A stretch of DNA of 64,000 nt from Shinella yambaruensis (GCF_022899355.1 NZ_JALJCK010000006.1:1-64000); one strand, 5' to 3'; counted from the first letter of the stretch, positions 7,033 to 14,796 are shown. Notes: generated by a model not told the origin, from the sequence alone. A program made the numbers and translations.

Positions 7033-8169
7033 TTACATCGAGCACTTGTCGGCGTAGGCGTCGCCGTGATCGGTGAAGGCGGTGGCGATGATCTTGTTGG
7101 TCAGGACGTCGCCTTCCTTCACGACCTCGGTCACGTAGATGTCCTGGATCGGATGGTTGTTCGTGTTGAACTTGAATTTTCCGCGCACGGAAGCGAAATC
7201 CGCCTCCTTCAGCGCGGCGCGGAAGGCATCCTTGTCCTTCACGCTCGCCTTGCCGATGGCCGAGAGGATGAGGTTGGCGGTGTCCCAGCTCTGCGCGGCA
7301 TAGATCGACGGCAGGCGATTGTATTCCTTCTGGAAGGCCTCGACGAAGGCCTTGTTGGCGGGGTTGTCGAGGTCCTTCGCCCAGGTGCCGGAATTCTTGA
7401 CGCCCAGCGCGGCATCGCCGATCGCCGGCAGCACGTCCTGGCTGAAGGAGAAGCCGGGGCCGGTGACGGGGATGGCGACGCCCGACTGGGCATATTGCTT
7501 CATGAAGGCGATGCCCATGCCGCCGGGCAGGAAGAAATAGACGGAATCGGCACCGGACGCGCGGATCTCCGCGATCTCGGCGGCATAGTCCGTCTGGCCG
7601 ACCTGGGTATAGACCTCGCCGGCGAGCTCGCCCTTGTAGTAGCGCTTGAAGCCGGTCAGCGCGTCCTTGCCGGCCGGATAGTTCGGGGCGAGGATGAAGG
7701 TCTTCTTGTAGTCCTTGTTGTCGTATTCGCCCATCGCCTCGTGGAAGTTGTCGTTCTGGTAGGCAACGTTGAAATAGTTCGGATGGCAGTTCGCGCCGGC
7801 GAGCGCCGAGGGGCCGGCATTGGGCGAGAGATAGATGACGTCCTGCGCAACGGCGTTCGGCACCACGGCCATGGCGAGGTTCGACCAGATGATGCCCGTC
7901 ATCAGATCGACCTTGTCGCTCTGGATCATCTTCTCGGCGATCTGCACGGCAAGTTCCGGCTTCTGGGCGTCGTCTTCCACGACGAGCTCGATCTCGCTGT
8001 TGCCGGACTGCTTGATCGCCAGCTGGAAGGCGTCGCGCATGTCGACACCGAGGCCCGCGCCGCCGCCCGACAGCGTTGTGATGACGCCGATCTTCACCGG
8101 TTCCGCCTGGGCGATGCCCGCCGTCATGAGCGCGAGAGCGGCCACGCCGCCCGCCAGAAACTTCCGCAT
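7033..8169 (-). CDS. LIV-type ABC transporter substrate-binding protein
   Basis: A 378-residue periplasmic binding protein of the Leu/Ile/Val-binding (peripla_BP_6) family. A signal peptide covers residues 1-22 (MRKFLAGG...GIAQA), cut before EPVKIGVITT. The mature part has the family features of an early GVITTLSGGGAGLG loop and YFFLPGGMGIAF in the second lobe. It captures the ligand for the LivHMGF-like complex encoded downstream. The start is preceded by AGAGGGAGAA. The ligand is unknown; similar proteins bind amino acids, amides or aromatic acids. Confidence 0.94.
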   Translation of the reverse strand: MRKFLAGGVAALALMTAGIAQAEPVKIGVITTLSGGGAGLGVDMRDAFQLAIKQSGNSEIELVVEDDAQKPELAVQIAEKMIQSDKVDLMTGIIWSNLAMAVVPNAVAQDVIYLSPNAGPSALAGANCHPNYFNVAYQNDNFHEAMGEYDNKDYKKTFILAPNYPAGKDALTGFKRYYKGELAGEVYTQVGQTDYAAEIAEIRASGADSVYFFLPGGMGIAFMKQYAQSGVAIPVTGPGFSFSQDVLPAIGDAALGVKNSGTWAKDLDNPANKAFVEAFQKEYNRLPSIYAAQSWDTANLILSAIGKASVKDKDAFRAALKEADFASVRGKFKFNTNNHPIQDIYVTEVVKEGDVLTNKIIATAFTDHGDAYADKCSM

Positions 8170-8387
8170 GCTGTTCTCCCTCTGTCCGTCGGCCCGTTTT
8201 CGGGGCGTTTTTCGAGAAGAGAACCTTTCAGAGTTCCGCGATCAGCGCAACCGTGTGTTTTCGTTTCGCAATCGGAGAATTTTAGGAAGATCGGCGGCGG
8301 CCCGCAGGTTCGGGCCGTCCGCACGATCAGCGCCGCGGAGGAGGACGGCGGCTATCCTCCGGCCGGCAAGCCGGCCCATCCACCCGG

Positions 8388-8612
8388 TCAGCAGAGCGCC
8401 GACCGGTTCATCAGCATGATGTCGCTCGATGTCAGCGTCATGCGCGACGGTTCGTCGATCTGTTCCAGCACCGCGCGCAGCGCCTTGTCCAGGCAGAACT
8501 CGGCGATCTCGGCATCCAGCGACTTGGCGGATTCCAGTGCGAACGCGACGAGCCGCGCCAGCGCCATCAGTTCCGCGCCCCGGTCTTCTGTTTCAACGCT
8601 TTCGATTTTCAT
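8388..8612 (-). CDS. Small hypothetical protein, 74 aa
   Basis: I do not recognise this gene. It encodes 74 residues starting MKIESVETEDRG, with a helical, acidic centre (LARLVAFALESAKSLDAEIAEF) and a C-terminal cysteine. The ATG at 8612 has an AGGGGGG tract upstream; a TTG at 8633 would add seven residues. It lies 120 nt downstream of the tfuA-like gene on the same strand, with its own repeat-bearing upstream region. Codon use looks like its neighbours. It resembles the many short helical orphan proteins of rhizobia, and could be an extra part of the RiPP operon or independent. Confidence 0.6.
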   Translation of the reverse strand: MKIESVETEDRGAELMALARLVAFALESAKSLDAEIAEFCLDKALRAVLEQIDEPSRMTLTSSDIMLMNRSALC

Positions 8613-8660
8613 GTCCTGTGCCCCCCTGAGCAACGCTCACTTTCAGCCCCTGCGGCGAAG

Positions 8661-8703
8661 TATAGGCGTGACTCCGGGGCTATGCGCGTGACTCCAGCGT
8701 GAC
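8661..8703. promoter_or_regulatory. Direct repeats upstream of the 74-aa gene
   Basis: Two copies of GCGTGACTCC (8666-8675 and 8686-8695) lie exactly 20 bp apart, each preceded by TAT plus two bases. A partial third copy, GCGTGAC, is at 8697-8703. A spacing of two helical turns between the end of the tfuA-like gene and the 74-aa gene suggests binding of a regulator at a promoter for the latter, but no -10/-35 pair is obvious. Confidence 0.4.
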
Positions 8704-8732
8704 ACACGCGGAATGGGAAACTGCACGTTTTC

Positions 8733-9446
8733 TCAGGCTATGGGTTGATCGGCAACGGAACGCCACAGGGATGTCGCCCGAAACGTCCAGTTTCCTCGTT
8801 TTACGGGAGTTTTTGCATCAAAACCGGCAAGGACGTGCAGCAGGGCGAGGGCATCCGCGCGCTTCTGGTCCACGGCGGCTGCGTGGAGAAGTTGCAGAAG
8901 TCCCTTCCGGTTTGCCGCCGCGCCGGCTGATTTTATGACCGAGGACCAGGTCCGCTCCTTGTAGAAGAGCCTCCTTGCAGCGGTCCGAAGTGTTGATATG
9001 TCATACTTTTCAAGGGTTTCTTCCGCCTCCAGCCGATCGAGCGTCGCCTCGACATTGACGAGTGGAAGCGAGAGGGCGGGATAGCCGAGTTCGGCGGGAC
9101 CGTGGAGCATGGTGACATCGGCGTCGTCGACGCGTCGGCCGCTGGCATAGTCCTCATAGATGCGGCCGATGCCGACCATGCCGAACGTATCGCACTCGGC
9201 AGCGCGCAGCGCACCCATGCTGGCGGCGCCGAGGACGGCGACGCCCTGGTCCAGCGCATGAAGGATTTCCTTGTGCCAGACGGGTGCCACGTGCTCGAAA
9301 TTGCCGTCGACGATACCGATGGCTGTGGCGCCCGCGCGCACGGCGCCCAAGACGTCGCCGTGGGCCGCCGGTGGGCGGACCTCGACGGCGTCGCCAGAAA
9401 GAGCGGCGGCATCGGGCAGGCTCGGGCCGGCAAAGAGGATCTTCAT
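8733..9446 (-). CDS. TfuA-like RiPP modification partner
   Basis: A 237-residue TfuA-domain protein. The family hallmark AASMGALRAAEC...GMVGIGRIYEDY is at 74-100. TfuA proteins work with YcaO enzymes; in thioamide-forming systems and in methanogen McrA modification the YcaO/TfuA pair is linked to replacing a backbone carbonyl oxygen by sulfur, with TfuA proposed to help deliver sulfide. TfuA was first named from the trifolitoxin locus of Rhizobium. The ATG overlaps the YcaO stop as ATGA, so the two are translationally coupled. It is the last clear gene of the five-gene operon. The family call is firm; the chemistry is inferred. Confidence 0.92.
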   Translation of the reverse strand: MKILFAGPSLPDAAALSGDAVEVRPPAAHGDVLGAVRAGATAIGIVDGNFEHVAPVWHKEILHALDQGVAVLGAASMGALRAAECDTFGMVGIGRIYEDYASGRRVDDADVTMLHGPAELGYPALSLPLVNVEATLDRLEAEETLEKYDISTLRTAARRLFYKERTWSSVIKSAGAAANRKGLLQLLHAAAVDQKRADALALLHVLAGFDAKTPVKRGNWTFRATSLWRSVADQPIA

Positions 9447-10651
9447 GTGGTTCCGAACAGCATGTGGGAGAGAGCGCGGGGACCGACGGCATGCCGGCGC
9501 GCGCCTTCCGGGTTTTCAAGCGCGGGCACGACCATCTTGACGACGCGAACCGGCAGCGAGGCATCCCCGAGCGGCACGGCGACGATGGGCGTGATGCCAG
9601 ATGCACCGAGCCGTTCCACGCAATGGGCGAGCAGCGCGGCGGCGTCACCCACGGGTGCGGGATAGGTTTTCGCCGCGCCCGGCCAGGCCTCGAAGAGGGC
9701 GAGGGTTTCCGGCGCCAGCGGCCGGGTGAAGGTTTCGGCGAAGAGATCGTCGCGCGCGCCGCTGATATAGGTGAGGCGCGATTGCGCGACTTCGGTGAGC
9801 GCGCGGATCACGGCGCGCGCGGCCACGGGATGAGTGCCGTAGCCGATGGTCGCATCGTGGAAGAGCGGCCGCTTCCTTGCGGCAAGGCCGGAATCGCCGA
9901 GCACGGCGGCGTAGGTGGGGATGGCAAGGTCGCTGGTGATGTCGAAGAGGCGCAGATCGAGCCCGGCCGTGCGGAAACGGCCGGCCAGCGCCTCTATGAG
10001 CGGATCGGCGAAGCCGGCGGGATCGACGGCGGTCGCCTGGCGCTTCTGGCGTGGCAGCAGGCGCCACAGTCGGTCGGCGTCGCGCTCGATGCGCTCCAGG
10101 AGGCCGTGTAGGATCGCCTCGCTCTCCGAATTGCCGGAGGCAAGGCCGTCGGAGGATTGCCAGAAGCGTGGTGCCGCATCGGTCCTGTCGAGGCAGACGG
10201 CTTCGCGCGGAACCCAGATGGTCTCTCCCGTCACGATGTTGCGCCCGGCGAGCCAGTTGAAGGGTTCGTCTTCGGCAAGGAAGGCCTGTCCGCTCGCAAC
10301 GAAGATGTCGAGCGGCAGGCAGGCTTCGCCGGCCGCCGCGAAATCGCGCCGTGTGGCCCGCCGCACCGGCACCAGGGGCTCACCGGCGATCGAGCGCTCC
10401 AGCGCCTCCATGGCAGCGGAGACCTTCGCGTCGATATCGGTGATGCCCTTGCCCTGGTTGATGACGATCGAACGGGCATTGGGGCTGACGGCGTTCCAGA
10501 CCGGGATGCCGACGTTGTCGAGCCCGGTCAGGCGGGACAGCCGCGTGATGCCGAACCGGGGCAGCAAGGCCTCGATCCGGCTCCACGTCTCATCGGGACT
10601 GCAGATGCGGTCCGAATAGGCGGTCACGCTGTGAGCCGGGCCGAGGCTCAC
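9443..10651 (-). CDS. YcaO-family RiPP-modifying enzyme
   Basis: A 402-residue YcaO protein, an ATP-dependent enzyme that activates peptide backbone amides. The ATP/Mg-binding motifs are present: AMEALERS at 80-87, GNSESEAILHGLLERIERD at 173-191 and ALTEVAQSRLTYISGARDD at 284-302. No fused ThiF/E1-like domain is present and none is encoded nearby, so azoline formation of the usual TOMM kind is less likely than thioamidation with the adjacent TfuA. The GTG start overlaps the stop of the precursor-like gene as GTGA, so enzyme and substrate are co-translated. The natural substrate is inferred to be that peptide. Confidence 0.95.
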   Translation of the reverse strand: MSLGPAHSVTAYSDRICSPDETWSRIEALLPRFGITRLSRLTGLDNVGIPVWNAVSPNARSIVINQGKGITDIDAKVSAAMEALERSIAGEPLVPVRRATRRDFAAAGEACLPLDIFVASGQAFLAEDEPFNWLAGRNIVTGETIWVPREAVCLDRTDAAPRFWQSSDGLASGNSESEAILHGLLERIERDADRLWRLLPRQKRQATAVDPAGFADPLIEALAGRFRTAGLDLRLFDITSDLAIPTYAAVLGDSGLAARKRPLFHDATIGYGTHPVAARAVIRALTEVAQSRLTYISGARDDLFAETFTRPLAPETLALFEAWPGAAKTYPAPVGDAAALLAHCVERLGASGITPIVAVPLGDASLPVRVVKMVVPALENPEGARRHAVGPRALSHMLFGTT

Positions 10652-10908
10652 TTGTCCATGAAGCCGCCGGAGGGGTCCATGAAACCGCCGGACGCATCCA
10701 TGAAGCCGCCGGACACGGCATCTGCCGAAGTTGCGAGCGCGGCGAGGTTGACACCCTTGATCACCGATGCGCCGGCCTTGCGCAGATCATCGGCCGCCTT
10801 CAGCGCCCCCGTCGTGGGGGCGGCGATCTGCGTCACCGTGCCGGCATCGAGATCGGCGACCCAGAGGCCGTCGTCCCCCTGAATGCCCAGAACAACCAGT
10901 CTTGCCAT
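10648..10908 (-). CDS. Candidate RiPP precursor peptide with three SGGFMDx repeats
   Basis: An 86-residue protein directly before the YcaO gene. Residues 1-65 (start MARLVVLGIQGDDGLW) look like a leader. Residues 66-86 are three tandem heptads, SGGFMDA, SGGFMDP and SGGFMDK, running to the stop codon. There is no cysteine, so thiazoles are impossible; the Gly-Gly-Phe bonds or the Ser residues are the possible modification sites. The ATG at 10908 has a GAGGAAG ribosome site, and the gene begins 29 nt after the SARP-like gene. A frame extension to 10986 overlaps that regulator and lacks a good site. It does not resemble a known precursor family to me; the role is inferred from position, size and repeats. 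Confidence 0.8.
   Translation of the reverse strand: MARLVVLGIQGDDGLWVADLDAGTVTQIAAPTTGALKAADDLRKAGASVIKGVNLAALATSADAVSGGFMDASGGFMDPSGGFMDK
10651..10713 (-). repeat. Three 21-bp tandem repeats encoding the SGGFMDx units
   Basis: Three in-frame 21-bp units fill the last 63 coding nucleotides before the stop of the precursor-like gene. Within each unit the Phe-Met-Asp codons are the same, and differences fall in one Gly codon and the last codon (GCG, CCC, AAG), which changes the seventh residue. This points to recent unit duplication with divergence at the spacer position. Confidence 0.92.
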
Positions 10909-10937
10909 GTCCACTTCCTCTCTCTTTGTGCCGGTCG

Positions 10938-12749
10938 CTAGAAGCCGGCTTTCTTCAATCCGTCGTAATAGTGCCTGCGCTGCCACTCTTCCTTGAAGGG
11001 CACGATCGCCATCCAGGAGTCGAGATCGAAATTCGGGTGGACGTCATAGGTGCGGCGGATGAATTGCCGCGCCTTCTTCATGTCGCCGAGCATGCTCCAG
11101 CTTGCCGCGGCGAGGCGGTCGGCCGGAGTGCGGTCCTTCATGCGGGCGATATAGTCGAGTGCCTGCTGGTAGAGGCCGAGCGAATAGCTGGCGCCGGCGG
11201 CGGTCCAGAAGTATTCGTCGGGCGGCAGCGGATTGAGGTCGATCGCCTGCTCGATCTTCTTGAGGCCGACATCCGGCCGGGAGGCCTGCACAAGCGTATC
11301 GGCATAACTCGCGATGACATTGGCGTAGTGCGGGCTGAGTGCCTCGGCGCGGTCGAGATAAGCGACGCTCTCGTCGAACTGGCGGGCATAAAGCTTGACG
11401 ACGCCAAGCTCGCGGTAGCCGGAGGGCAGGCGCTCGTCGGCGCGGATGGTTTCTTCGGCGTGGCGCTCGGCCTGGCGCAGCAGGTCCTCGTCGCCACGCG
11501 CCGTCACCAGCCATTCGAGGAAGTAGCTGCGGGCAAGGCCCCCGATCGCCGGGGCGAAGGCGCCATTGGCCTGCAGGGCCTCTCGAAAGCTCTTGCGGGC
11601 GCGGCGGATGTCTCGCAGGTCGAGGTTCTTCAGCTGGACCTGGCCGACAAGGAAACTGCGATAGGCGGCCGCGTCACGCTCGTAGTCGCCGCGCACCAGT
11701 TCGTTGCGCTCGATCTCGGTGGCGATCGCCCCGGCGATCTGGTGCGAGATCATCTGTCGCGATCGGGCAAGGCCCTCGGCGGAGAGCGGGAAGCGCTCGG
11801 CCCAGATCACCTCGTCGCTGCCGAAGAAGATGAGCTGGGCGAAGAGCGTGTGATGGTCGCCCTCGTCGCGCAGCCGCGTTTCCAGGATGTAGCTGATCTT
11901 GTGGCGCTCGTAGGTGTCGGCCCTGTCGGCCTGGAGCGAGATTTGCGCCGCGGTGTGCGGGGCGATGATCGAAATGGAGCGCAACGCACAGAGCCCGATC
12001 GTCACGTCCTCGATCAGCGCTTCGCTGAAGCGGGCGGCTGTACGGGCGGCGAGCGTGGTGACCGGCGGCAGCAACACGACACGCGGCGGGTTCTGCCGGG
12101 GGAGCGCTATGTCCGCCTCCTGCGGCGTCAGCACGCGGGCGGGCGGCTGGAGGGTCATGAGACTGGCGGGCACCGCCGTCCGGCCCGTCAGCACGGCACG
12201 CACCTCCTCGTCGTCCGGATTGCTTTCGAGCAGGCGCAGCGCGGCGGCGGCGCGGGCTTGGCGCGTACCGGCGCCGTCCGGCGCATTCCCGTCGAGCAGG
12301 GCGCTACGCAGAAGGGCCATGTGCGCGGCCCGCTGCAGCACGATCCAGCTTGAAAGCGCGTGGTTGCCGGGCCTGACATATTTGAGGAAATCGTCGGTCA
12401 GGAGGCCGGCGAGCACGGAAAGCCCCGCACCGTCGCGCACCTTGTCGATATCGCTTTCGATGGCTTCCGGCCCGAGCGCGATCGTGGTGTCCGTGAAGGT
12501 GAGGTAGGTCCGGTCCAGTTCCCGCTGGCGTTTCTGGGTCCGTGAAACGGTCTGCCGCAGGTTGGCGAAGGCGGCGGCGCTGTTGGCATCATCCCAGAAG
12601 AGATTTGCGGCATCCGCCCGCGGCATGCTGCTCACGCCGCGCGCCAGGAGATAACAAAGGATCAGAAGCGCCTTTTCGGGAAAGACGATATCGTTACCGC
12701 CCTCATCGAGCAGGCGCAGATGACCGAGCGTCTGCAGCCGCGCCGGCAT
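10938..12749 (-). CDS. SARP-like transcriptional regulator with TPR repeats
   Basis: A 603-residue multi-domain regulator. Residues about 5-95 form a winged-helix DNA-binding domain and 96-190 a bacterial transcriptional activation (BTAD) helical domain, as in SARP regulators. Residues about 220-345 resemble the TolB/FlgO-like domain often found in such proteins (PRVVLLPPV...). The C-terminal part (about 355-570) is a TPR array (YRELGVVKLYARQFDESVAYLDRAEALSPHYANV). No AAA+ or cyclase domain is present. It starts 6 nt after the XRE gene with no clear ribosome site, so it is probably translationally coupled, and it precedes the precursor-like gene by 29 nt. It is a likely pathway-specific activator; the signal is unknown. 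Confidence 0.88.
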   Translation of the reverse strand: MPARLQTLGHLRLLDEGGNDIVFPEKALLILCYLLARGVSSMPRADAANLFWDDANSAAAFANLRQTVSRTQKRQRELDRTYLTFTDTTIALGPEAIESDIDKVRDGAGLSVLAGLLTDDFLKYVRPGNHALSSWIVLQRAAHMALLRSALLDGNAPDGAGTRQARAAAALRLLESNPDDEEVRAVLTGRTAVPASLMTLQPPARVLTPQEADIALPRQNPPRVVLLPPVTTLAARTAARFSEALIEDVTIGLCALRSISIIAPHTAAQISLQADRADTYERHKISYILETRLRDEGDHHTLFAQLIFFGSDEVIWAERFPLSAEGLARSRQMISHQIAGAIATEIERNELVRGDYERDAAAYRSFLVGQVQLKNLDLRDIRRARKSFREALQANGAFAPAIGGLARSYFLEWLVTARGDEDLLRQAERHAEETIRADERLPSGYRELGVVKLYARQFDESVAYLDRAEALSPHYANVIASYADTLVQASRPDVGLKKIEQAIDLNPLPPDEYFWTAAGASYSLGLYQQALDYIARMKDRTPADRLAAASWSMLGDMKKARQFIRRTYDVHPNFDLDSWMAIVPFKEEWQRRHYYDGLKKAGF

Positions 12750-12755
12750 GTGGGG

Positions 12756-13199
12756 TCAGATCCGCAGTTCCGGTGCGTTGTCCGCGCGTTCGCCCGCCTC
12801 GGTGGTGGCGCTTGCCTTGGAAAGTGCGGTTGCCAGCGCGATGATCGACTTGCGCACGCCCGCATCCTCGATCTTCAGGAAGGCGCGGTTGAGGTCGAGG
12901 CCTTCCTTGGAGGAGACGAAGGTGGAGACGTCGCCCGTCTCGTGCATGACGCCGGAGGTCGGCACGGCGCTGTCTTCGTCCTGGAAGAAGAAGCTCGGCG
13001 GAACGCGGAACACGTCGGAGATCGCCTGGAGGCGGCTGGCGCTGATGCGGTTGGTGCCTTTCTCGTACTTCTGCACCTGCTGGAAGGTGACGCCGAGCCG
13101 GTCGGCAAGCGCTTCCTGACTCATGCCCACCATCAGCCTGCGCAGGCGGACGCGGGAACCGACGAAGACGTCGATCGGATTTGGTGTTTTCTTGATCAT
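12756..13199 (-). CDS. XRE-family transcriptional regulator (PraR/PhrR-like)
   Basis: A 147-residue helix-turn-helix protein. Residues about 12-66 (VGSRVRLRRLMVGMSQEALADRL...QQVQKYEKGTNRIS) form the XRE domain. The rest, including VPPSFFFQDED, matches a regulator type that is widespread in Rhizobiales and includes PraR and PhrR, linked there to quorum sensing, biofilm or acid response. The ATG at 13199 with a GGGGAG site is preferred over one at 13247, which would extend past the conserved N terminus. It is the first gene of the presumed RiPP operon. It may control the operon, but several paralogs usually exist. Confidence 0.92.
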   Translation of the reverse strand: MIKKTPNPIDVFVGSRVRLRRLMVGMSQEALADRLGVTFQQVQKYEKGTNRISASRLQAISDVFRVPPSFFFQDEDSAVPTSGVMHETGDVSTFVSSKEGLDLNRAFLKIEDAGVRKSIIALATALSKASATTEAGERADNAPELRI

Positions 13200-13306
13200 G
13201 AGACTTTCTCCCCTGAAAGACATGCCGGGGCATGGCGAGATACGCATATTCCGTCACTCTGCTTGAATCGCCTGTCCGATGCAACTGCCGCGAACCGGAT
13301 TTCCTT

Positions 13307-13327
13307 GCTACCGTAACGTGAGGTAGC
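13307..13327. promoter_or_regulatory. Inverted repeat between cystine ATPase gene and XRE gene
   Basis: GCTACC (13307-13312) and GGTAGC (13322-13327) flank a 9-nt spacer, 7 nt after the ATPase stop and about 110 nt before the XRE start. No U tract follows on the minus strand. It could be a weak terminator of the cystine operon or a regulator site for the XRE operon. Confidence 0.35.
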
Positions 13328-13334
13328 GTGCACT

Positions 13335-14096
13335 TCAGATATCGTAGCTTTGCGGCGCGCTGAGGGAGGCGATGAACTTTTTCGTGCGCTCGCGCTCCGG
13401 CGTGGAGAAGATGGCGCGCGGCGGCCCCTCCTCGACGACGACGCCGCCATCGAGGAAGACGACCGTGTCGGCAACGCGCGAGGCGAGGCGCAGGTCGTGC
13501 GTCGCCATGACCATCGTCGTGCCCTCGCGCGCAAGCCGGCTCAGCACTTCGACCACCTCTTCCGCAAGCTCGGGGTCGAGCGCGGAGGTCGGCTCGTCGC
13601 AAAGCAGGACGCGCGGCGAAGGGGCGAGCGCGCGGGCGATGGCGACGCGCTGCTGCTGGCCGCCCGACAAGGTCGCCGGCCAGGCGTCGGCCTTGTGCGC
13701 CATGCCGACCTTCTCGAGAAGTTCCATCGCGCGGGCGCGCGCCTTGTCGGCCGGCCATTTCAGGACGGTGACGAGGCCTTCCATCACGTTTGCGATGGCG
13801 GTCTGGTGCGGAAAGAGCTGGAAGTTCTGGAAGACCATGCCGGTCTGGCGGCGCAGTTTCTGCACGGCGTCCCAGCCCACCTTTCGGCCGGGGGCGAAAT
13901 CGATCGTCTCGCTGCCGAGCTTGATGGAGCCCGAGGTCGGCGTCTCGAGCAGGTTGATGCAGCGCAGCAGCGTGCTCTTGCCGCCACCCGAAGGGCCGAC
14001 CAGCGCCGTCACCGTGCCCTCCGGCAGGGCGAGGCTGATGTCGCGCAGCACATGGTTGTCGCCGAAGCGTTTTTCGATGTGGCTGAGTTCGATCAT
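13335..14096 (-). CDS. Polar amino acid (cystine-type) ABC transporter ATP-binding protein
   Basis: A 253-residue ABC ATPase of the GlnQ/TcyN type. Walker A is GPSGGGKST, the signature LSGGQQQRVAIARAL and Walker [13 protein letters not shown], followed by the switch His in MATHDLRLA. The start ATG overlaps the permease stop as ATGA. It powers the importer formed with the permease at 14093-14773 and the binding protein at 14880-15653. An upstream open extension to 14765 lies in the permease gene in another frame and is not used. Confidence 0.95.
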   Translation of the reverse strand: MIELSHIEKRFGDNHVLRDISLALPEGTVTALVGPSGGGKSTLLRCINLLETPTSGSIKLGSETIDFAPGRKVGWDAVQKLRRQTGMVFQNFQLFPHQTAIANVMEGLVTVLKWPADKARARAMELLEKVGMAHKADAWPATLSGGQQQRVAIARALAPSPRVLLCDEPTSALDPELAEEVVEVLSRLAREGTTMVMATHDLRLASRVADTVVFLDGGVVVEEGPPRAIFSTPERERTKKFIASLSAPQSYDI

Positions 14097-14773
14097 GTAT
14101 GGGCCTCCAGGAAGCCGCCATAGCGGGCGAAGCGCCTTTCCAGCCGAACCTGCAGGGCCGACAGCACGGAACTGAGCGCGAGATAGATCAGCGCCGCCTC
14201 GATGTAGAGGATCAGCGGCTCGTAGGTCGTGGCGACGATGCGCTGCGCCGTCTGGAAGAGTTCCGGCACGGTGACGGCGGCGGCGAGCGAGGTGTCCTTC
14301 ACCAGCGAGATGAAGGTGTTCGACAGCGGCGGCACGGCGACGCGCGTCGCCTGCGGCAGGATGGTGCGGCGCATGGCCTGCGACCAGCTCATGCCGATCG
14401 AATAGGCCGCTTCCCACTGGCCGCGCGGCACGGAGGCGATGACGGCGCGGATGATCTCCGACGTATAGGCCCCGACATTCAGCGTGAAGCCGATGAGGGC
14501 GGCCGGGAAGGCATCGAGTAGGATACCGGCGCTCGGCAGGCCGTAGAAGATGACGAAGAGCTGCACCAGAAGCGGCGTGCCGCGGATCACCCAGACATAG
14601 AAGCGGGCGACGGCGACGAGCGGGCGCGGCCCGAACAGCCGCGCGATGGCCGTGACGAGGCCGAGCGTCAGCCCGAGCACGAAGGAGAGCAAGGTGAGCG
14701 GAATGGTGAAGACGAGCGCGGCCCACAGCAGGGGGACAAGCGAATCCAGCATCAGTTGAAGCCACGGCGGCAC
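14093..14773 (-). CDS. Polar amino acid (cystine-type) ABC transporter permease
   Basis: A 226-residue permease of the His/Glu/Gln/Arg family with about five membrane segments and the conserved coupling stretch GQWEAAYSIGMSWSQAMRRTI...P. The GTG at 14773 has a GGAGG site 8 nt upstream and gives MPPWLQLMLDSL, so it is preferred over the ATG at 14752. In this family one permease gene often forms a homodimer. It lies downstream of the binding-protein gene after a strong hairpin. Confidence 0.94.
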   Translation of the reverse strand: MPPWLQLMLDSLVPLLWAALVFTIPLTLLSFVLGLTLGLVTAIARLFGPRPLVAVARFYVWVIRGTPLLVQLFVIFYGLPSAGILLDAFPAALIGFTLNVGAYTSEIIRAVIASVPRGQWEAAYSIGMSWSQAMRRTILPQATRVAVPPLSNTFISLVKDTSLAAAVTVPELFQTAQRIVATTYEPLILYIEAALIYLALSSVLSALQVRLERRFARYGGFLEAHT

Positions 14774-14796
14774 GGGAAAAACCTCCGGAAATGCGG

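Noticed and set aside
8361-8376. GGCCGGC-AA-GCCGGCC-type hairpin as terminator of the 74-aa gene
   Set aside because: The stem is possible but there is no U tract; such short GC palindromes are expected by chance at this base composition.
8388-8612. 74-aa protein as a second RiPP precursor
   Set aside because: It has no repeat or Gly/Ser-rich core, is helical throughout and is separated from tfuA by its own regulatory-looking region.
8699-8938. Small plus-strand frames over the end of the tfuA-like gene
   Set aside because: They overlap coding sequence antisense, have no ribosome site and no recognisable composition.
9443-10651. YcaO as part of an azoline (TOMM) cyclodehydratase
   Set aside because: No E1/ThiF-like partner, no dehydrogenase, and no Cys in the putative core; the TfuA partner points to thioamidation, though oxazoline at Ser cannot be fully excluded.
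10651-10713. Short tandem repeats considered as a CRISPR-like or VNTR non-coding array
   Set aside because: Units are 21 bp, in frame, have no spacers and lie within a coding region with a good ribosome site.
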